From: Shewanella marisflavi
GTDB taxonomy: Bacteria; Pseudomonadota; Gammaproteobacteria; Enterobacterales; Shewanellaceae
Reading direction: 5' to 3'
Assembly (NCBI RefSeq): GCF_023283925.1
Contig: NZ_JAKIKX010000003.1
Coordinates: 372,001 to 436,000 of the forward strand
DNA length: 64,000 bases
Of this stretch, positions 45,141-53,609 are shown in pieces. The stretch's first letter is position 1, and each line of letters starts with the position of its first letter. The position numbers were made by a program, and so were the translations under genes. The notes under the pieces are model-generated. The model was not told the DNA's origin. It did no database searches and was given only the letters and a program-made list of their open reading frames with translations.

Positions 45141-46358
45141 TTAGCTGGCGGTCACCCGAACTCTTTCTATTTCAGTTTTTGGTGCCGACATCATGAAGTC
45201 CAGTTGTACCTTGGCCTGCTTAACGCCGTTAGCTGAAGATTGGTATCGCCATTGAGTCAGGGCTTTAACGGCTTCGCTGTCAAACATACCTGCCGGAGAC
45301 GACTTGATCACTGAGACATTACTGACATTGCCTTGCTTGTCGATATCAAACTGTAGTTGGACATACCCCTCGATATGGTTCTCAGCTGCCTCGACGGGAT
45401 AGCTTGGCTCGATCCGCATGACCGGGCTCGGCGCCTTGGTTTCATCATGGTGTTTGTCACCCGCATTAGCGCTTTGGTTGATTAAGGCTCCCGATAATCC
45501 CAGTGTCAGCGCCAGGCCTAGAATGGCAATTGGACGCTTGGTGTGTGTTCTCTTCATTTGCATGATCCGCTCCTTGAGGATGGTCTTGTTTCCATAGTGA
45601 GTGTGTAGCATGCCCAATTGGGCCTGCTGGGAGTACGCCAGTAGCGTTTGGCTATAGGCAATTCTTTGTTGTTTATTCATCTTCTGAGTGACTTCGGCAT
45701 CGCAGGAAAGCTCCTGATCGTCACGAAAGCGGCGATAGGCCAGCCAAAAGACGGGGTTAAACCAAAACAGTGACACCAGCAGGTAACCAAACAGGTTGGC
45801 CAGAATATCCAGACGCTTTTGATGATTCAGCTCATGGCTGATCACCGCCGCCTGCTGGCTTATTGGTAGATGTTCAAAACTGCCTGGTACTAAGATCACC
45901 GATTTATAGAGTCCGGCTAGCATGGGTGAGTCTATGCCGTTGTGACGCCTAATTTGTATGGGGTGATTTGACTCGGCGTTAGTGTTTAGATGAATCGGCT
46001 GACTCTCTTGTATCAGTTGTCTGAGCCGGTAGGCGTAATAGATGAGTGCGCCCAGCAGCATCAGGCTGCCCACAAGCCAGGTGCTGGTTAATGTCAGCTT
46101 GAGCCAGCTGAATTGGCTCTGAGCTAACAGCTCGCTGGCTAGCACGCGGTAATGCTGAAGTTGTTGCAGTGAGGCATTGTTGATATTGCCAGGGGATAGC
46201 TGTCCGTAAACAGTGCCAATCAGCAGCAGTGGGACGCTGCTCCACAAGGCATAGGTGTTATGGGCGCCAAGTCGTGCCAGTAGCGGTTTGTGCAGCAGTA
46301 TTAGGGCAGTGCATAACAGCGTCAGTGGCAGCATGATGTTAAGCAGTAAGGTCATCAT
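45141..46358 (-). CDS. BlaR1-like M56 metallopeptidase with TonB-type C-terminal domain
   Basis: This 405-aa membrane protein has an N-terminal four-helix region with a cytoplasmic M56 zinc peptidase motif (HELNH, 175-179, plus DDQELSCDAE). The final part (about 315-400) is a TonB C-terminal-like domain (RIEPSYPVEAAENHIEGYVQ and AVKALTQWRY) rather than the penicillin-binding sensor of BlaR1. It overlaps the BlaI-type repressor gene by four bases. The signal sensed is probably at the cell envelope, but the ligand is unknown. Confidence 0.85.
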   Translation of the reverse strand: MMTLLLNIMLPLTLLCTALILLHKPLLARLGAHNTYALWSSVPLLLIGTVYGQLSPGNINNASLQQLQHYRVLASELLAQSQFSWLKLTLTSTWLVGSLMLLGALIYYAYRLRQLIQESQPIHLNTNAESNHPIQIRRHNGIDSPMLAGLYKSVILVPGSFEHLPISQQAAVISHELNHQKRLDILANLFGYLLVSLFWFNPVFWLAYRRFRDDQELSCDAEVTQKMNKQQRIAYSQTLLAYSQQAQLGMLHTHYGNKTILKERIMQMKRTHTKRPIAILGLALTLGLSGALINQSANAGDKHHDETKAPSPVMRIEPSYPVEAAENHIEGYVQLQFDIDKQGNVSNVSVIKSSPAGMFDSEAVKALTQWRYQSSANGVKQAKVQLDFMMSAPKTEIERVRVTAS

Positions 46359-46735
46359 GACGATTGATCCTCTTCCCAGTGCTCGATGAGGGCCTTCAGC
46401 TCGGCAATGTCTTCTGGACTGAGTTGCTTCTGCTTGGCAAAGCCTGCCACCAGAGGAGCGACTTTACCGGCGAACACTCGCTCGACAAAAGATTGGCTCT
46501 CTTTGAGTTGGTACTCGCTCTGATCGATTAACGGGTAATAACGATAGGCGCGCCCCTGTTTTTCAAAGCCTATGGCCTGTTTTTTTACCAGACGGTTGAG
46601 CAAGGTTTTGACGGTTTTTTCGTGCATGCCCTGGCTGCTGGCCAGCGCTTCGACGACTTCACTGGCGCCTAAGGGGGAGTTGCGCCATAAGATGTTGAGT
46701 ACCGATAGTTCGGCGTTGCTGATCTCTTTCATCAT
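46355..46735 (-). CDS. BlaI/MecI/CopY-family transcriptional repressor
   Basis: This 126-aa winged-helix protein has SNAELSVLNILWRNSPLGASEV and EKTVKTLLNRLVKKQAIGF, which carry the DNA-reading helix. It forms an operon with the M56 peptidase; in known pairs the peptidase triggers removal of the repressor. Two operators lie 27-65 bp upstream, consistent with autoregulation. No beta-lactamase lies nearby, so the regulated response is unknown. Confidence 0.9.
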   Translation of the reverse strand: MMKEISNAELSVLNILWRNSPLGASEVVEALASSQGMHEKTVKTLLNRLVKKQAIGFEKQGRAYRYYPLIDQSEYQLKESQSFVERVFAGKVAPLVAGFAKQKQLSPEDIAELKALIEHWEEDQSS

Positions 46736-46761
46736 GTCTGTTCTATTTGTCTGTTAGTTTG

Positions 46762-46775
46762 ATTACAGTTGTAAT
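46762..46775. promoter_or_regulatory. BlaI-type operator 1
   Basis: ATTACAGTTGTAAT contains the TACA..TGTA core of BlaI/MecI boxes and lies in the promoter of the repressor gene. Confidence 0.75.
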
Positions 46776-46786
46776 TTTTAATTTAG

Positions 46787-46800
46787 ATTACATTTGTAAT
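46787..46800. promoter_or_regulatory. BlaI-type operator 2
   Basis: ATTACATTTGTAAT lies 25 bp centre-to-centre from the first operator. The flanking AG and CT extend the symmetry. Confidence 0.78.
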
Positions 46801-46986
46801 CTAATGCGTCAAGTCATTTTTTGAACGCTATTTTTTGTAAATGGCGCAGCTTTTTGTCGTCGCTTTGTAGTAATATCTGCTGGATATCACTCTGTTTTAG
46901 TGATTTTAACTGCATTCAGGCATTGATTAGCGAGCAATTCGTTTACGTGAGCGTGTGTCGCATGGTTGAGGATGAGGTATATAAAA

Positions 46987-47616
46987 ATGGATTTTTTACG
47001 ACCCGGTTTATCTAAGATGTTGGCGCGGCGGTTAGGTTTGGCACTGCTTGTTATGCCATTAAGTGTTGGGGCTAACAATGGTGGTCCATCGGCTCCACAA
47101 GCCAGTCAATTAACGATTTTCAAACAGCAGCTCGGGCTGCATTTCCCATCAAGCTGGCGCCTGGCCTACAGTGAGCAGCAGGGGGATATGTTTTCTGCCG
47201 AGTTTGTGCCAGCAGAAGAGCTATTAGCCCATTGGTCTTCCCTCTATTGTGTGCAAGGATTTAAAGGGATGGCTGGCCGTATCGGTCCCGAAGATTTTCT
47301 TGATACTTTTGCCGAGCAATATCGCCATATCTGTGAGGGAGAGATGCAATATCAGAAGCTCGGGGCAAGCGATATTAGCGGCAAGGCAAGCTATAGTGCC
47401 ATGCTGACCTGTGACAAAATGCCTCTGACGCATCGCGGTGAGGATGGGGTGAACAAGCCTATAGGTGAGATTGGCCACTACACAGTTATCGCCGGTGAGG
47501 AAGATCTGTTTCTGCTGCATCAATCGGCGCGGGGAGAAGCATTATTATCTCTCTCTACCTTGCCGATAATCGCGCCGCCAATAGAGCGCGTTGCCAATAT
47601 GGCGAGTCTGCGTTAA
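46987..47616 (+). CDS. Secreted hypothetical protein
   Basis: This protein of about 209 aa has a signal peptide (ARRLGLALLVMPLSVGA) and a soluble domain with Cys pairs and HFPSSWRLAYSEQQGD. No known domain is recognised. ATG 46987 (MDFLRPGL) is preferred because GAGG lies about 11 nt upstream; the ORF opens earlier. It is divergent from the BlaI-type operon, and the operators could affect both promoters. Confidence 0.68.
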   Translation: MDFLRPGLSKMLARRLGLALLVMPLSVGANNGGPSAPQASQLTIFKQQLGLHFPSSWRLAYSEQQGDMFSAEFVPAEELLAHWSSLYCVQGFKGMAGRIGPEDFLDTFAEQYRHICEGEMQYQKLGASDISGKASYSAMLTCDKMPLTHRGEDGVNKPIGEIGHYTVIAGEEDLFLLHQSARGEALLSLSTLPIIAPPIERVANMASLR

Positions 47617-47652
47617 CGCTGCCGCAGGTCTCTAGATTTGCGAATTCCCGAT

Positions 47653-47680
47653 AACCCTGGTTTACCAGGGTTTCTTTTCT
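47653..47680 (+). terminator. Terminator of the secreted protein gene
   Basis: AACCCTGG (47653-47660) and CCAGGGTT (47665-47672) pair around TTTA and are followed by TCTTTTCT. Confidence 0.8.
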
Positions 47681-47812
47681 GGTTGTTTTTACAACAATTT
47701 GTTGTCATGTTATTGAGATTTAAGCGTTCGCCTGAGCGGTTAGCCAGTGATTCGCTGTGTCTGTTAACCGCCGGTGAGCATATTTTAGTCCAGAGATGAT
47801 AAACGGGTCATA

Positions 47813-49129
47813 ATGAAAAATAATAAGCTGCTTCCCCTTGCCGCCATGACGGCGATCTTTCTATCTCACTCCCTTAGCGCAGCGGAGGTCACAGTGATCC
47901 ATGCTGGTATTTTACTGGCCGACCCCGCTGCCAAGCCTGCTTCTGAGCAAACCTTAGTGATCACCGACGGCAAGATAAGCCAAGTGGCCGCCGGGTATCA
48001 GAGTGTCGAGACTATTGCCCCAGGCGCACACTATGTCGATTTGAAGCAGGCTTTTGTAATGCCTGGCCTGATGGATATGCATGTGCATCTACAAGGCGAA
48101 CTTGGGCCCAATAATGACAGTCAGCGACTGCGTATGTCTGATGCCGATGTGGCGATGCAGAGTGCCTATTTTGCTAAGAAGACGCTGATGGCGGGCTTTA
48201 CGACGGTGCGGGATCTTGGTGCTAAGCCTGAGCAGATCTATGCCCTGCGTGATGCGATCGATAAGGGCTGGCTCGATGGGCCGCGTATTATCGCCTCGGG
48301 TGGAGTGTCGGTGACAGGCGGACATGGTGATGTGGATGGTATGAGCCCGGATCTCTTGGATAAGTTTACCACTAAGACGATTTGTGATGGTCCTTATGAT
48401 TGCCGCCGTGCTACTCGACGTGCCATCAAGTTTGGCGCCGATGTTATTAAAATCACCTCCACCGGCGGCGTCTTGTCTGACACCAACACAGGCACAGGGC
48501 AGCAGATGAATGACGATGAGATTAAAGAGATTGTCGAGACAGCCCATGCCCTAGGACGCAAGGTGGCTAGCCATGCCCATGCAACTGAAGGGATCAATGC
48601 CGCTTTGCGCGCCGGGGTCGATAGCATAGAACATGGTAGCTATGCCGATAAGGAAAGCATTAAGCTACTGAAGAAAAATGGTGCCTTCTTAGTTCCTACC
48701 TTGTTGGCTGGCGATACCGTGGTGCATATGGCCGAAGAGTCCAACTTTATGTCGTCAGCGATAAAGCAAAAAGCGACCCGGGTGGGCGCCGATATGACAG
48801 CCAACTTTACCCGCGCCTATGAGGCGGGCGTTAAGATTGCCTATGGTACAGACAGCGGTGTGTCGGCTCACGGTATTAATGCCCGCGAAGCGGTGCTGAT
48901 GAGTCAGGCGGGCATGAGTAATCAGGATGTGTTGATCTCGGCCACCATAAACGGCGCCGCGCTTATCAATATGTCAGATAGCTTGGGTACCCTGGCGGTA
49001 GGCAAGCAGGCTGACATTATTGCGACCCAGGGAAATCCCCTCGAAGATATCTCAGCCCTGCTGGATGTGGGCTTTGTGATGAAAGGGGGTAAGGTGGTCA
49101 AATCCGGGTTAGAGAGTCAGATGCAGTGA
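47813..49129 (+). CDS. Secreted amidohydrolase (prolidase/imidazolonepropionase-like)
   Basis: This 438-aa metal-dependent hydrolase has a signal peptide (LLPLAAMTAIFLSHSLSA). The amidohydrolase metal site is visible in MDMHVHLQGE, DVIKITSTGGVLS (probable lysine ligand), ASHAHATEG, SIEHGSYAD and YGTDSG. The group includes exported Xaa-Pro dipeptidases and related cyclic-amide hydrolases. The substrate is not readable. It is expressed alone, with the MetJ-controlled btuB promoter starting just after it. Confidence 0.85.
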   Translation: MKNNKLLPLAAMTAIFLSHSLSAAEVTVIHAGILLADPAAKPASEQTLVITDGKISQVAAGYQSVETIAPGAHYVDLKQAFVMPGLMDMHVHLQGELGPNNDSQRLRMSDADVAMQSAYFAKKTLMAGFTTVRDLGAKPEQIYALRDAIDKGWLDGPRIIASGGVSVTGGHGDVDGMSPDLLDKFTTKTICDGPYDCRRATRRAIKFGADVIKITSTGGVLSDTNTGTGQQMNDDEIKEIVETAHALGRKVASHAHATEGINAALRAGVDSIEHGSYADKESIKLLKKNGAFLVPTLLAGDTVVHMAEESNFMSSAIKQKATRVGADMTANFTRAYEAGVKIAYGTDSGVSAHGINAREAVLMSQAGMSNQDVLISATINGAALINMSDSLGTLAVGKQADIIATQGNPLEDISALLDVGFVMKGGKVVKSGLESQMQ

Positions 49130-49132
49130 TAT

Positions 49133-49162
49133 TAGACATTTATACGTGTAGACGTCTATAAT
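49133..49162 (+). promoter_or_regulatory. MetJ-box promoter of the B12 receptor gene
   Basis: Three contiguous 8-bp units resemble MetJ boxes: AGACATTT (49134-49141, 6/8), ATACGTGT (49142-49149, 6/8) and AGACGTCT (49150-49157, 8/8). They cover the promoter spacer; TATAAT is at 49157-49162 and TAGACA at 49133-49138 with an 18-bp gap. MetJ with S-adenosylmethionine should block transcription. Confidence 0.72.
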
Positions 49163-49261
49163 GCCCGCGCTTTGTCATCTATCTTGTTGGCGACATACCT
49201 GCGTTGTCGTGAGTCGGTCAGCTTGCGCGTTTAGGTCGACACAGAGCAACCAAATTTAGTC

Positions 49262-49440
49262 AACCTTATGTGGTGCCCTGGCCAAAATGGCGCAAGGGAT
49301 AATCGGGAAGCCAGTGAAAATCTGGCACTGCCCCCGCAACGGTGAAAGGTGAGAGCTGGATGCGCTAGTGCGTTAACAATCCTTGCTCGTCGTTTAAACA
49401 GCTTGTTTAGACTTAGCCTCAGTCCGGAGACCGGCCCTTA
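49262..49440 (+). ncRNA. Cobalamin riboswitch
   Basis: The 5' leader of the receptor gene contains the conserved core GGGAAGCCAGTGAAAATCTG, then GGCACTGCCCCCGCAACGG and the B12 box AGTCCGGAGACCGGCC (49421-49436). It binds adenosylcobalamin-type ligands and lowers receptor expression when B12 is plentiful. A following hairpin, ATTTTGAGAT (49446-49455) with ATCTCAAAAT (49468-49477), may be part of the expression platform. Confidence 0.93.
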
Positions 49441-49551
49441 AGGTGATTTTGAGATTTCGGTGGGCAGATCTCAAAATGCGACCCTGGCGGTTTTATGGAC
49501 TGCGCCCAGTCGTGACACCTTGCCCTGTTTCCCTTTTAGGAGTTAAAGGAA

Positions 49552-51510
49552 ATGGGTACACAACCTAGTAAAATCGCGTTACTACTTGGCGCATGTTTGG
49601 CTGGCAGTATGCCTGCCATGGCGGCAAACTCAGGCACCCCTGGGCCTGTGGATGAGACCATCACAGTTATCGGCCGCAGTGAAAACACCCCTATTAATAT
49701 TGCGGCCAACGTCAATGTGATTGATGCTGCCGCCATTGAGCTCAGCGGCGCCACCAATCTCACCGACTTGCTGCGCGGACAGAGCGGTATTCAAGTTTCA
49801 GACTCAAATTCGGGCGCGGTCTTTGCCATGCGCGGTTTCGGTGCCGGTCAGGCTGCCAACAACACCTTGATTCTTATCGATGGCCGCCGTCTCAATAATA
49901 TCGATATCGCTGCCCCCAGCATCAATGCAATTGGTCTCAATCAGGTAGAGCGAGTCGAGATCCTCTCAGGCAGTGCCGGTGTGCTCTATGGCGATCAGGC
50001 GGTTGGCGGGGTGATAAATATTGTCACTAAGGCGCCTAAAGATAACGGTGGTAGCGTGCAGGTCTCGGGCGGTAGCTTCGATACTTACGAAGCTAAGGCC
50101 GATGGCTCGGTAGCCATCAACGACAACTGGCGTCTCTATGGCGCGGCCAATTACCTTAAGAGTGATAACTATCGCAAGCACAATGCCAGCGAGACCAGCT
50201 CTGTGCTGGGACGCTTGCAATATGACGATGCGGCGCAGCAGTTCTTCGCCGAGGCGAGCTACTATGACAACCATCGCGAGTTAGCTCCGGCGCTTACCGA
50301 AGCGCAGATTAAAGAAGACCCTAGGCAGGCGGGCGATCTGTTTGTCGATGCCTATCTGCATGAGATGACTACGGCGGCCCGCAGCGGTTATCAGCGCCAG
50401 CTTAACGAGGCTTGGTCACTGGGCGCGGATCTTAACTATAGTGACACCCTGATAACCGGGCTCAGCACCTGGGCGACTAACCGCCGCGATACCCGCTCCT
50501 TGCTGGAGTTTAAACCTAAGGCTGTGGCCAATATCAAGACGGATAATGGCGAGCTCAAGCTGGTGACCGGTTTAGATCTGAGCCGAGGAGAGTCGGTATT
50601 TAGTAATGGCCGCAGTAATGTGCAGAAGCTGGCGAGCGCCTACTTGCAGGCGACAGTGCCGCTAACTGATACCTTCAGCTATGTGGTGGGTGGACGTTAT
50701 GCCGAGGTGACCGATGAGCTGGTTGACGGCAAAGCCTATCCAAATGGGATCGATCTCGATCAGGATGCCCATGCCTTCGAGCTTGGCATCAACTATCGTC
50801 CTAACCAGCAGCAGCGCTTGTATCTGCGCGCCGATGATAACTTCCGCTTTGCCAAGGTGGATGAGCAGGCCTATACCCCGGCCAGCATTCAGGGACTCAA
50901 GCCACAGACGGGTCGTTCCTATGAAGCGGGCTGGGATCTGCTGCTCGAACATAACACGCTGCGTCTGAGTGCTTACCGCCTGGATCTGGAAGATGAGATC
51001 GTCTTCGACCCGAGCGCCGAGACACCGATTGGTGGCAGCTTCCCGGGTGCCAATGTTAATGCCGATGCTTCGCGCCGTTATGGGGCAAGTGTCGATTGGG
51101 ACTGGCAGGTGAGCAAAGCGGTGCAGCTTGGGCTTGAGTATAACTACATAGACGCCGAATTTACCGAAGGCGCCAATGAGGGCAAGGCGCTCTCTTGGGT
51201 GGCCAAAAACAGCGGCCGTGGTTATGTCAGTTTTGATGTTTATGCGCATCTACAGCTATTCGTCGAGGCGGTCTACACGGGCGAGCGCTATATGGAGGGT
51301 GACAATGCCAATCAAGGGGATAAGCTCGATGCCTATACCTTGGCGAACATCTCGGTGAATTATTCCCGCGATGCTTGGCTGGCTAGCCTGAGAGTGGATA
51401 ACCTGTTGGATGAGGAGTATGTCAGCTCCGGCTATTTCAGCACTTGGGGTAGTGGTTATTACCCTGGCACTGGCCGCTCGCTGCGTCTGAGCGCCAGCTA
51501 TCGTTTCTAA
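49552..51510 (+). CDS. btuB: TonB-dependent outer-membrane vitamin B12 receptor
   Basis: This 652-aa protein has a signal peptide (LLLGACLAGSMPAMA), a TonB box (DETITVIGR), a plug domain (FAMRGFGAGQAANNTLILIDGRR) and a C-terminal barrel ending in the aromatic residue F (LSASYRF). The cobalamin riboswitch directly upstream identifies the substrate class as B12 or a related corrinoid. The ATG follows AAAGGA. A perfect inverted-repeat terminator lies 19 bp after the stop. Confidence 0.92.
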   Translation: MGTQPSKIALLLGACLAGSMPAMAANSGTPGPVDETITVIGRSENTPINIAANVNVIDAAAIELSGATNLTDLLRGQSGIQVSDSNSGAVFAMRGFGAGQAANNTLILIDGRRLNNIDIAAPSINAIGLNQVERVEILSGSAGVLYGDQAVGGVINIVTKAPKDNGGSVQVSGGSFDTYEAKADGSVAINDNWRLYGAANYLKSDNYRKHNASETSSVLGRLQYDDAAQQFFAEASYYDNHRELAPALTEAQIKEDPRQAGDLFVDAYLHEMTTAARSGYQRQLNEAWSLGADLNYSDTLITGLSTWATNRRDTRSLLEFKPKAVANIKTDNGELKLVTGLDLSRGESVFSNGRSNVQKLASAYLQATVPLTDTFSYVVGGRYAEVTDELVDGKAYPNGIDLDQDAHAFELGINYRPNQQQRLYLRADDNFRFAKVDEQAYTPASIQGLKPQTGRSYEAGWDLLLEHNTLRLSAYRLDLEDEIVFDPSAETPIGGSFPGANVNADASRRYGASVDWDWQVSKAVQLGLEYNYIDAEFTEGANEGKALSWVAKNSGRGYVSFDVYAHLQLFVEAVYTGERYMEGDNANQGDKLDAYTLANISVNYSRDAWLASLRVDNLLDEEYVSSGYFSTWGSGYYPGTGRSLRLSASYRF

Positions 51511-51528
51511 GCCTGCCTTGTTTAGGAG

Positions 51529-51559
51529 AGCCAGTCAGATCTGACTGGCTTTTTTATTA
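51529..51559 (+). terminator. Terminator of the B12 receptor gene
   Basis: AGCCAGTCAGA (51529-51539) and TCTGACTGGCT (51540-51550) are perfect inverted repeats, followed by TTTTTTATT. Confidence 0.88.
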
Positions 51560-51583
51560 CCAGCTGTTCATCATGGATGGCAT

Positions 51584-52219
51584 ATGAGTAATAAGGGAGC
51601 TAAAAGATTGAAGTTGAAATGGTTGTTGTTGCCCGTGGTTCTGTTGTTGGTTGTCTGGCTGTGGCCTGAGCGTGGACCGTCATTATCGCCACTGCCACTC
51701 GATGCCAAGATACTCGCTTTTGGCGATAGTTTGACCCAAGGGGTTGGTGCCAGTCGCGAGCTGGATTATCCCAGTCAGTTCAGTAAGCTGACTGGTCGCG
51801 AGGTGATCAATGCCGGGATTTCGGGGGAGACCACAGCCCAAGGTCGGTTACGTTTTGCCCGTGTGCTGGATGAGACAACCCCGGATCTTGTCATACTCCT
51901 AGAAGGGGGCAACGATTTTTTACGTAACGTCAGCGAGCAGCAGGTGGCCGCCAATCTCGACGCCATGTTGAGCCTAGCGCGTCAGCGCAATATCCCTGTA
52001 GTGCTAGTTGGTGTACCTAAGAAGAGCCTATGGCTGGAAACGGCGCCCCTCTATAAAGTGTTGGCTGAGCAATATCAGCTGCTATTTATTGAGGATTTTT
52101 TGACAGAGCTGCTAAAATTACCAGAAGTAAAATCTGATGCTATTCACCTTAACGACGAAGGCTATCGCCGACTCGCCGAGCACCTATATCAGCGTCTGCA
52201 ACAGGCCGGTGCCCTATAA
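51584..52219 (+). CDS. SGNH/GDSL esterase (TesA-like)
   Basis: This 211-aa membrane-anchored or exported hydrolase has an N-terminal hydrophobic helix (about residues 9-25). The blocks are FGDSLTQG (Ser), ISGETT (Gly), GGNDFLRN (Asn) and SDAIHLN (Asp/His). The family includes TesA, a thioesterase/lysophospholipase and arylesterase. It is likely to act in the periplasm. It does not share the B12 control upstream because of the terminator. Confidence 0.88.
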   Translation: MSNKGAKRLKLKWLLLPVVLLLVVWLWPERGPSLSPLPLDAKILAFGDSLTQGVGASRELDYPSQFSKLTGREVINAGISGETTAQGRLRFARVLDETTPDLVILLEGGNDFLRNVSEQQVAANLDAMLSLARQRNIPVVLVGVPKKSLWLETAPLYKVLAEQYQLLFIEDFLTELLKLPEVKSDAIHLNDEGYRRLAEHLYQRLQQAGAL

Positions 52220-52449
52220 CCGAAAACGGTGCGAACAGCCCAGAGATACAGGGTGTCACTTGCTTGTTAAGTGGCAGAAATTTGTCGTTTAGCCTGGCCC
52301 AACGGGCAAGCGCGAGTGGCAAGATAAATTTATTTAGGTTAATGTCCGTTTTTACCCCAAATCGACTTGACCCAGATGGGCTTTTTATGGGTAAATTCTC
52401 GGATAACAAATGGCGCCGTGCCAATAATAAATCAGGTTAATAACTTCTC

Positions 52450-53181
52450 ATGACAGATCTTGAGCATCAGGTATTCACTCAAGTACGCGCAATTATTGCC
52501 AATGAAGAACAGGTCATCGGACGACGGGGCATTCTTATCCCGTTGAAAAAAGCCATTATTGCCGATGGCGATATCCGAAATGTGATTGACATTGTCTCCT
52601 CTGACCCCGCCTTAGCGGCACATCTGCTGTGGCGCAGCAATTCGGCGGCTAACGCTGGTGGTATCGTCTCATCGAAAAACCGTTCGTTAAAAGATGCCTT
52701 GGTGCGTTTAGGTCAGGTCAATATCTATCGTTACGCCTTTACCTTCTATCTGAAGGAGCGTTTGGACGAGTTGCCGCAGCCCTATAAGAAGTTAGTCTAT
52801 GGTTACTGGGCGCTGACTGAGAGTATTGCTACCGATGCCGTCGATAGCCTGCATCATATGGAAGGAGTCGACATCAGTCCGGATGAGGTGCAGACCCTGG
52901 CGCTCTTTAGCGTGTTTGGCGAGATAATCGCCCTGACTGCCTTTGCCTATCTGAACGCCGAGTCGGAGCAGTCATTCCCGCTCTCTATCATTAAATCATT
53001 GATTGATAACCAGAAGCAGACATTAACTCTGGAGGCGTTTGAGTCTCTTGGCCTTGACGAGGAGTTAAGGGAAGAGTTTATGATTGCCCATAACCTGCGT
53101 CAGACCCGCAATCCTAATTCGCCAGGTCTGGTGCTACGCCGGGTGCTCTCTATGCGTAATCAGCTGCTCAACCCGCTATAG
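52450..53181 (+). CDS. HDOD-domain protein
   Basis: This 243-aa single-domain protein has the HDOD motif area (LKDALVRLGQVNIYRYAFTF). These domains lack the full HD metal residues and act in signalling complexes, often linked with cyclic di-GMP or two-component systems. No other domain is attached. It ends before a clear terminator. Confidence 0.82.
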   Translation: MTDLEHQVFTQVRAIIANEEQVIGRRGILIPLKKAIIADGDIRNVIDIVSSDPALAAHLLWRSNSAANAGGIVSSKNRSLKDALVRLGQVNIYRYAFTFYLKERLDELPQPYKKLVYGYWALTESIATDAVDSLHHMEGVDISPDEVQTLALFSVFGEIIALTAFAYLNAESEQSFPLSIIKSLIDNQKQTLTLEAFESLGLDEELREEFMIAHNLRQTRNPNSPGLVLRRVLSMRNQLLNPL

Positions 53182-53202
53182 GCGTTTTGCCCAGCTAAAA
53201 GA

Positions 53203-53227
53203 AAACCTGCCAAGTGCAGGTTTTTTT
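53203..53227 (+). terminator. Terminator of the HDOD gene
   Basis: AAACCTGC (53203-53210) pairs with GCAGGTTT (53216-53223) around CAAGT, followed by T residues. Confidence 0.82.
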
Positions 53228-53273
53228 GTGTCTAGAGTTTGAAAGCTTGAGTTCGGGCTTTCTTGCTTACCGG

Positions 53274-53534
53274 TTACAGCTTGTCGGTTGAGCGGCCGTC
53301 AATATCGGGTGTCGCCACCAGACGGCCAAAGAATTGGCTGAGACCATGGACTTTGCGAATATATTCGGCCCAGATGATGCCCAAAAGCGCGCCCATGGCT
53401 AAGCCTAAAAGTGGCGCGGTTAGGCTAGACGGCGACTGTTGCATGCTAAATAGGCCGCCGCTAAGCAGGCCTAATAAGCAAGGGGATAAGACGATACCAA
53501 ACCAGAGACAGGCTTGAACAAAAAAGTTCCACAA
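53274..53534 (-). CDS. Small two-helix membrane protein, start unclear
   Basis: The 86-aa frame encodes two hydrophobic helices (CLWFGIVLSPCLLGLLSGG and PLLGLAMGALLGIIWA) and a C-terminal hydrophilic tail. The only in-frame start is TTG 53532-53534. A well-spaced AAAGGA and ATG (53539-53541) lie just upstream but in another frame. Removing one base from the T6 run (A6 on the plus strand, 53520-53525) would join MKLVELF to the helix region. A frameshift, or a sequencing error, is therefore possible. No family is recognised. Confidence 0.5.
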   Translation of the reverse strand: MWNFFVQACLWFGIVLSPCLLGLLSGGLFSMQQSPSSLTAPLLGLAMGALLGIIWAEYIRKVHGLSQFFGRLVATPDIDGRSTDKL

Positions 53535-53609
53535 GTTTCATACTAATCCTTTAGTGTTTCTCGAGCGATAACACCAGTCTACCTCTAGCTCACTGCTTGT
53601 ATACTCGGC

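Noticed and set aside
46821..47015. Plus-strand ORF upstream of the secreted protein
   Set aside because: It overlaps the gene at 46987 in a different frame, is rich in Cys, Ser and Phe, and lacks a ribosome binding site.
52149..52424. Minus-strand ORF over the end of the GDSL esterase
   Set aside because: It overlaps a well-supported gene on the other strand and shows no family features.
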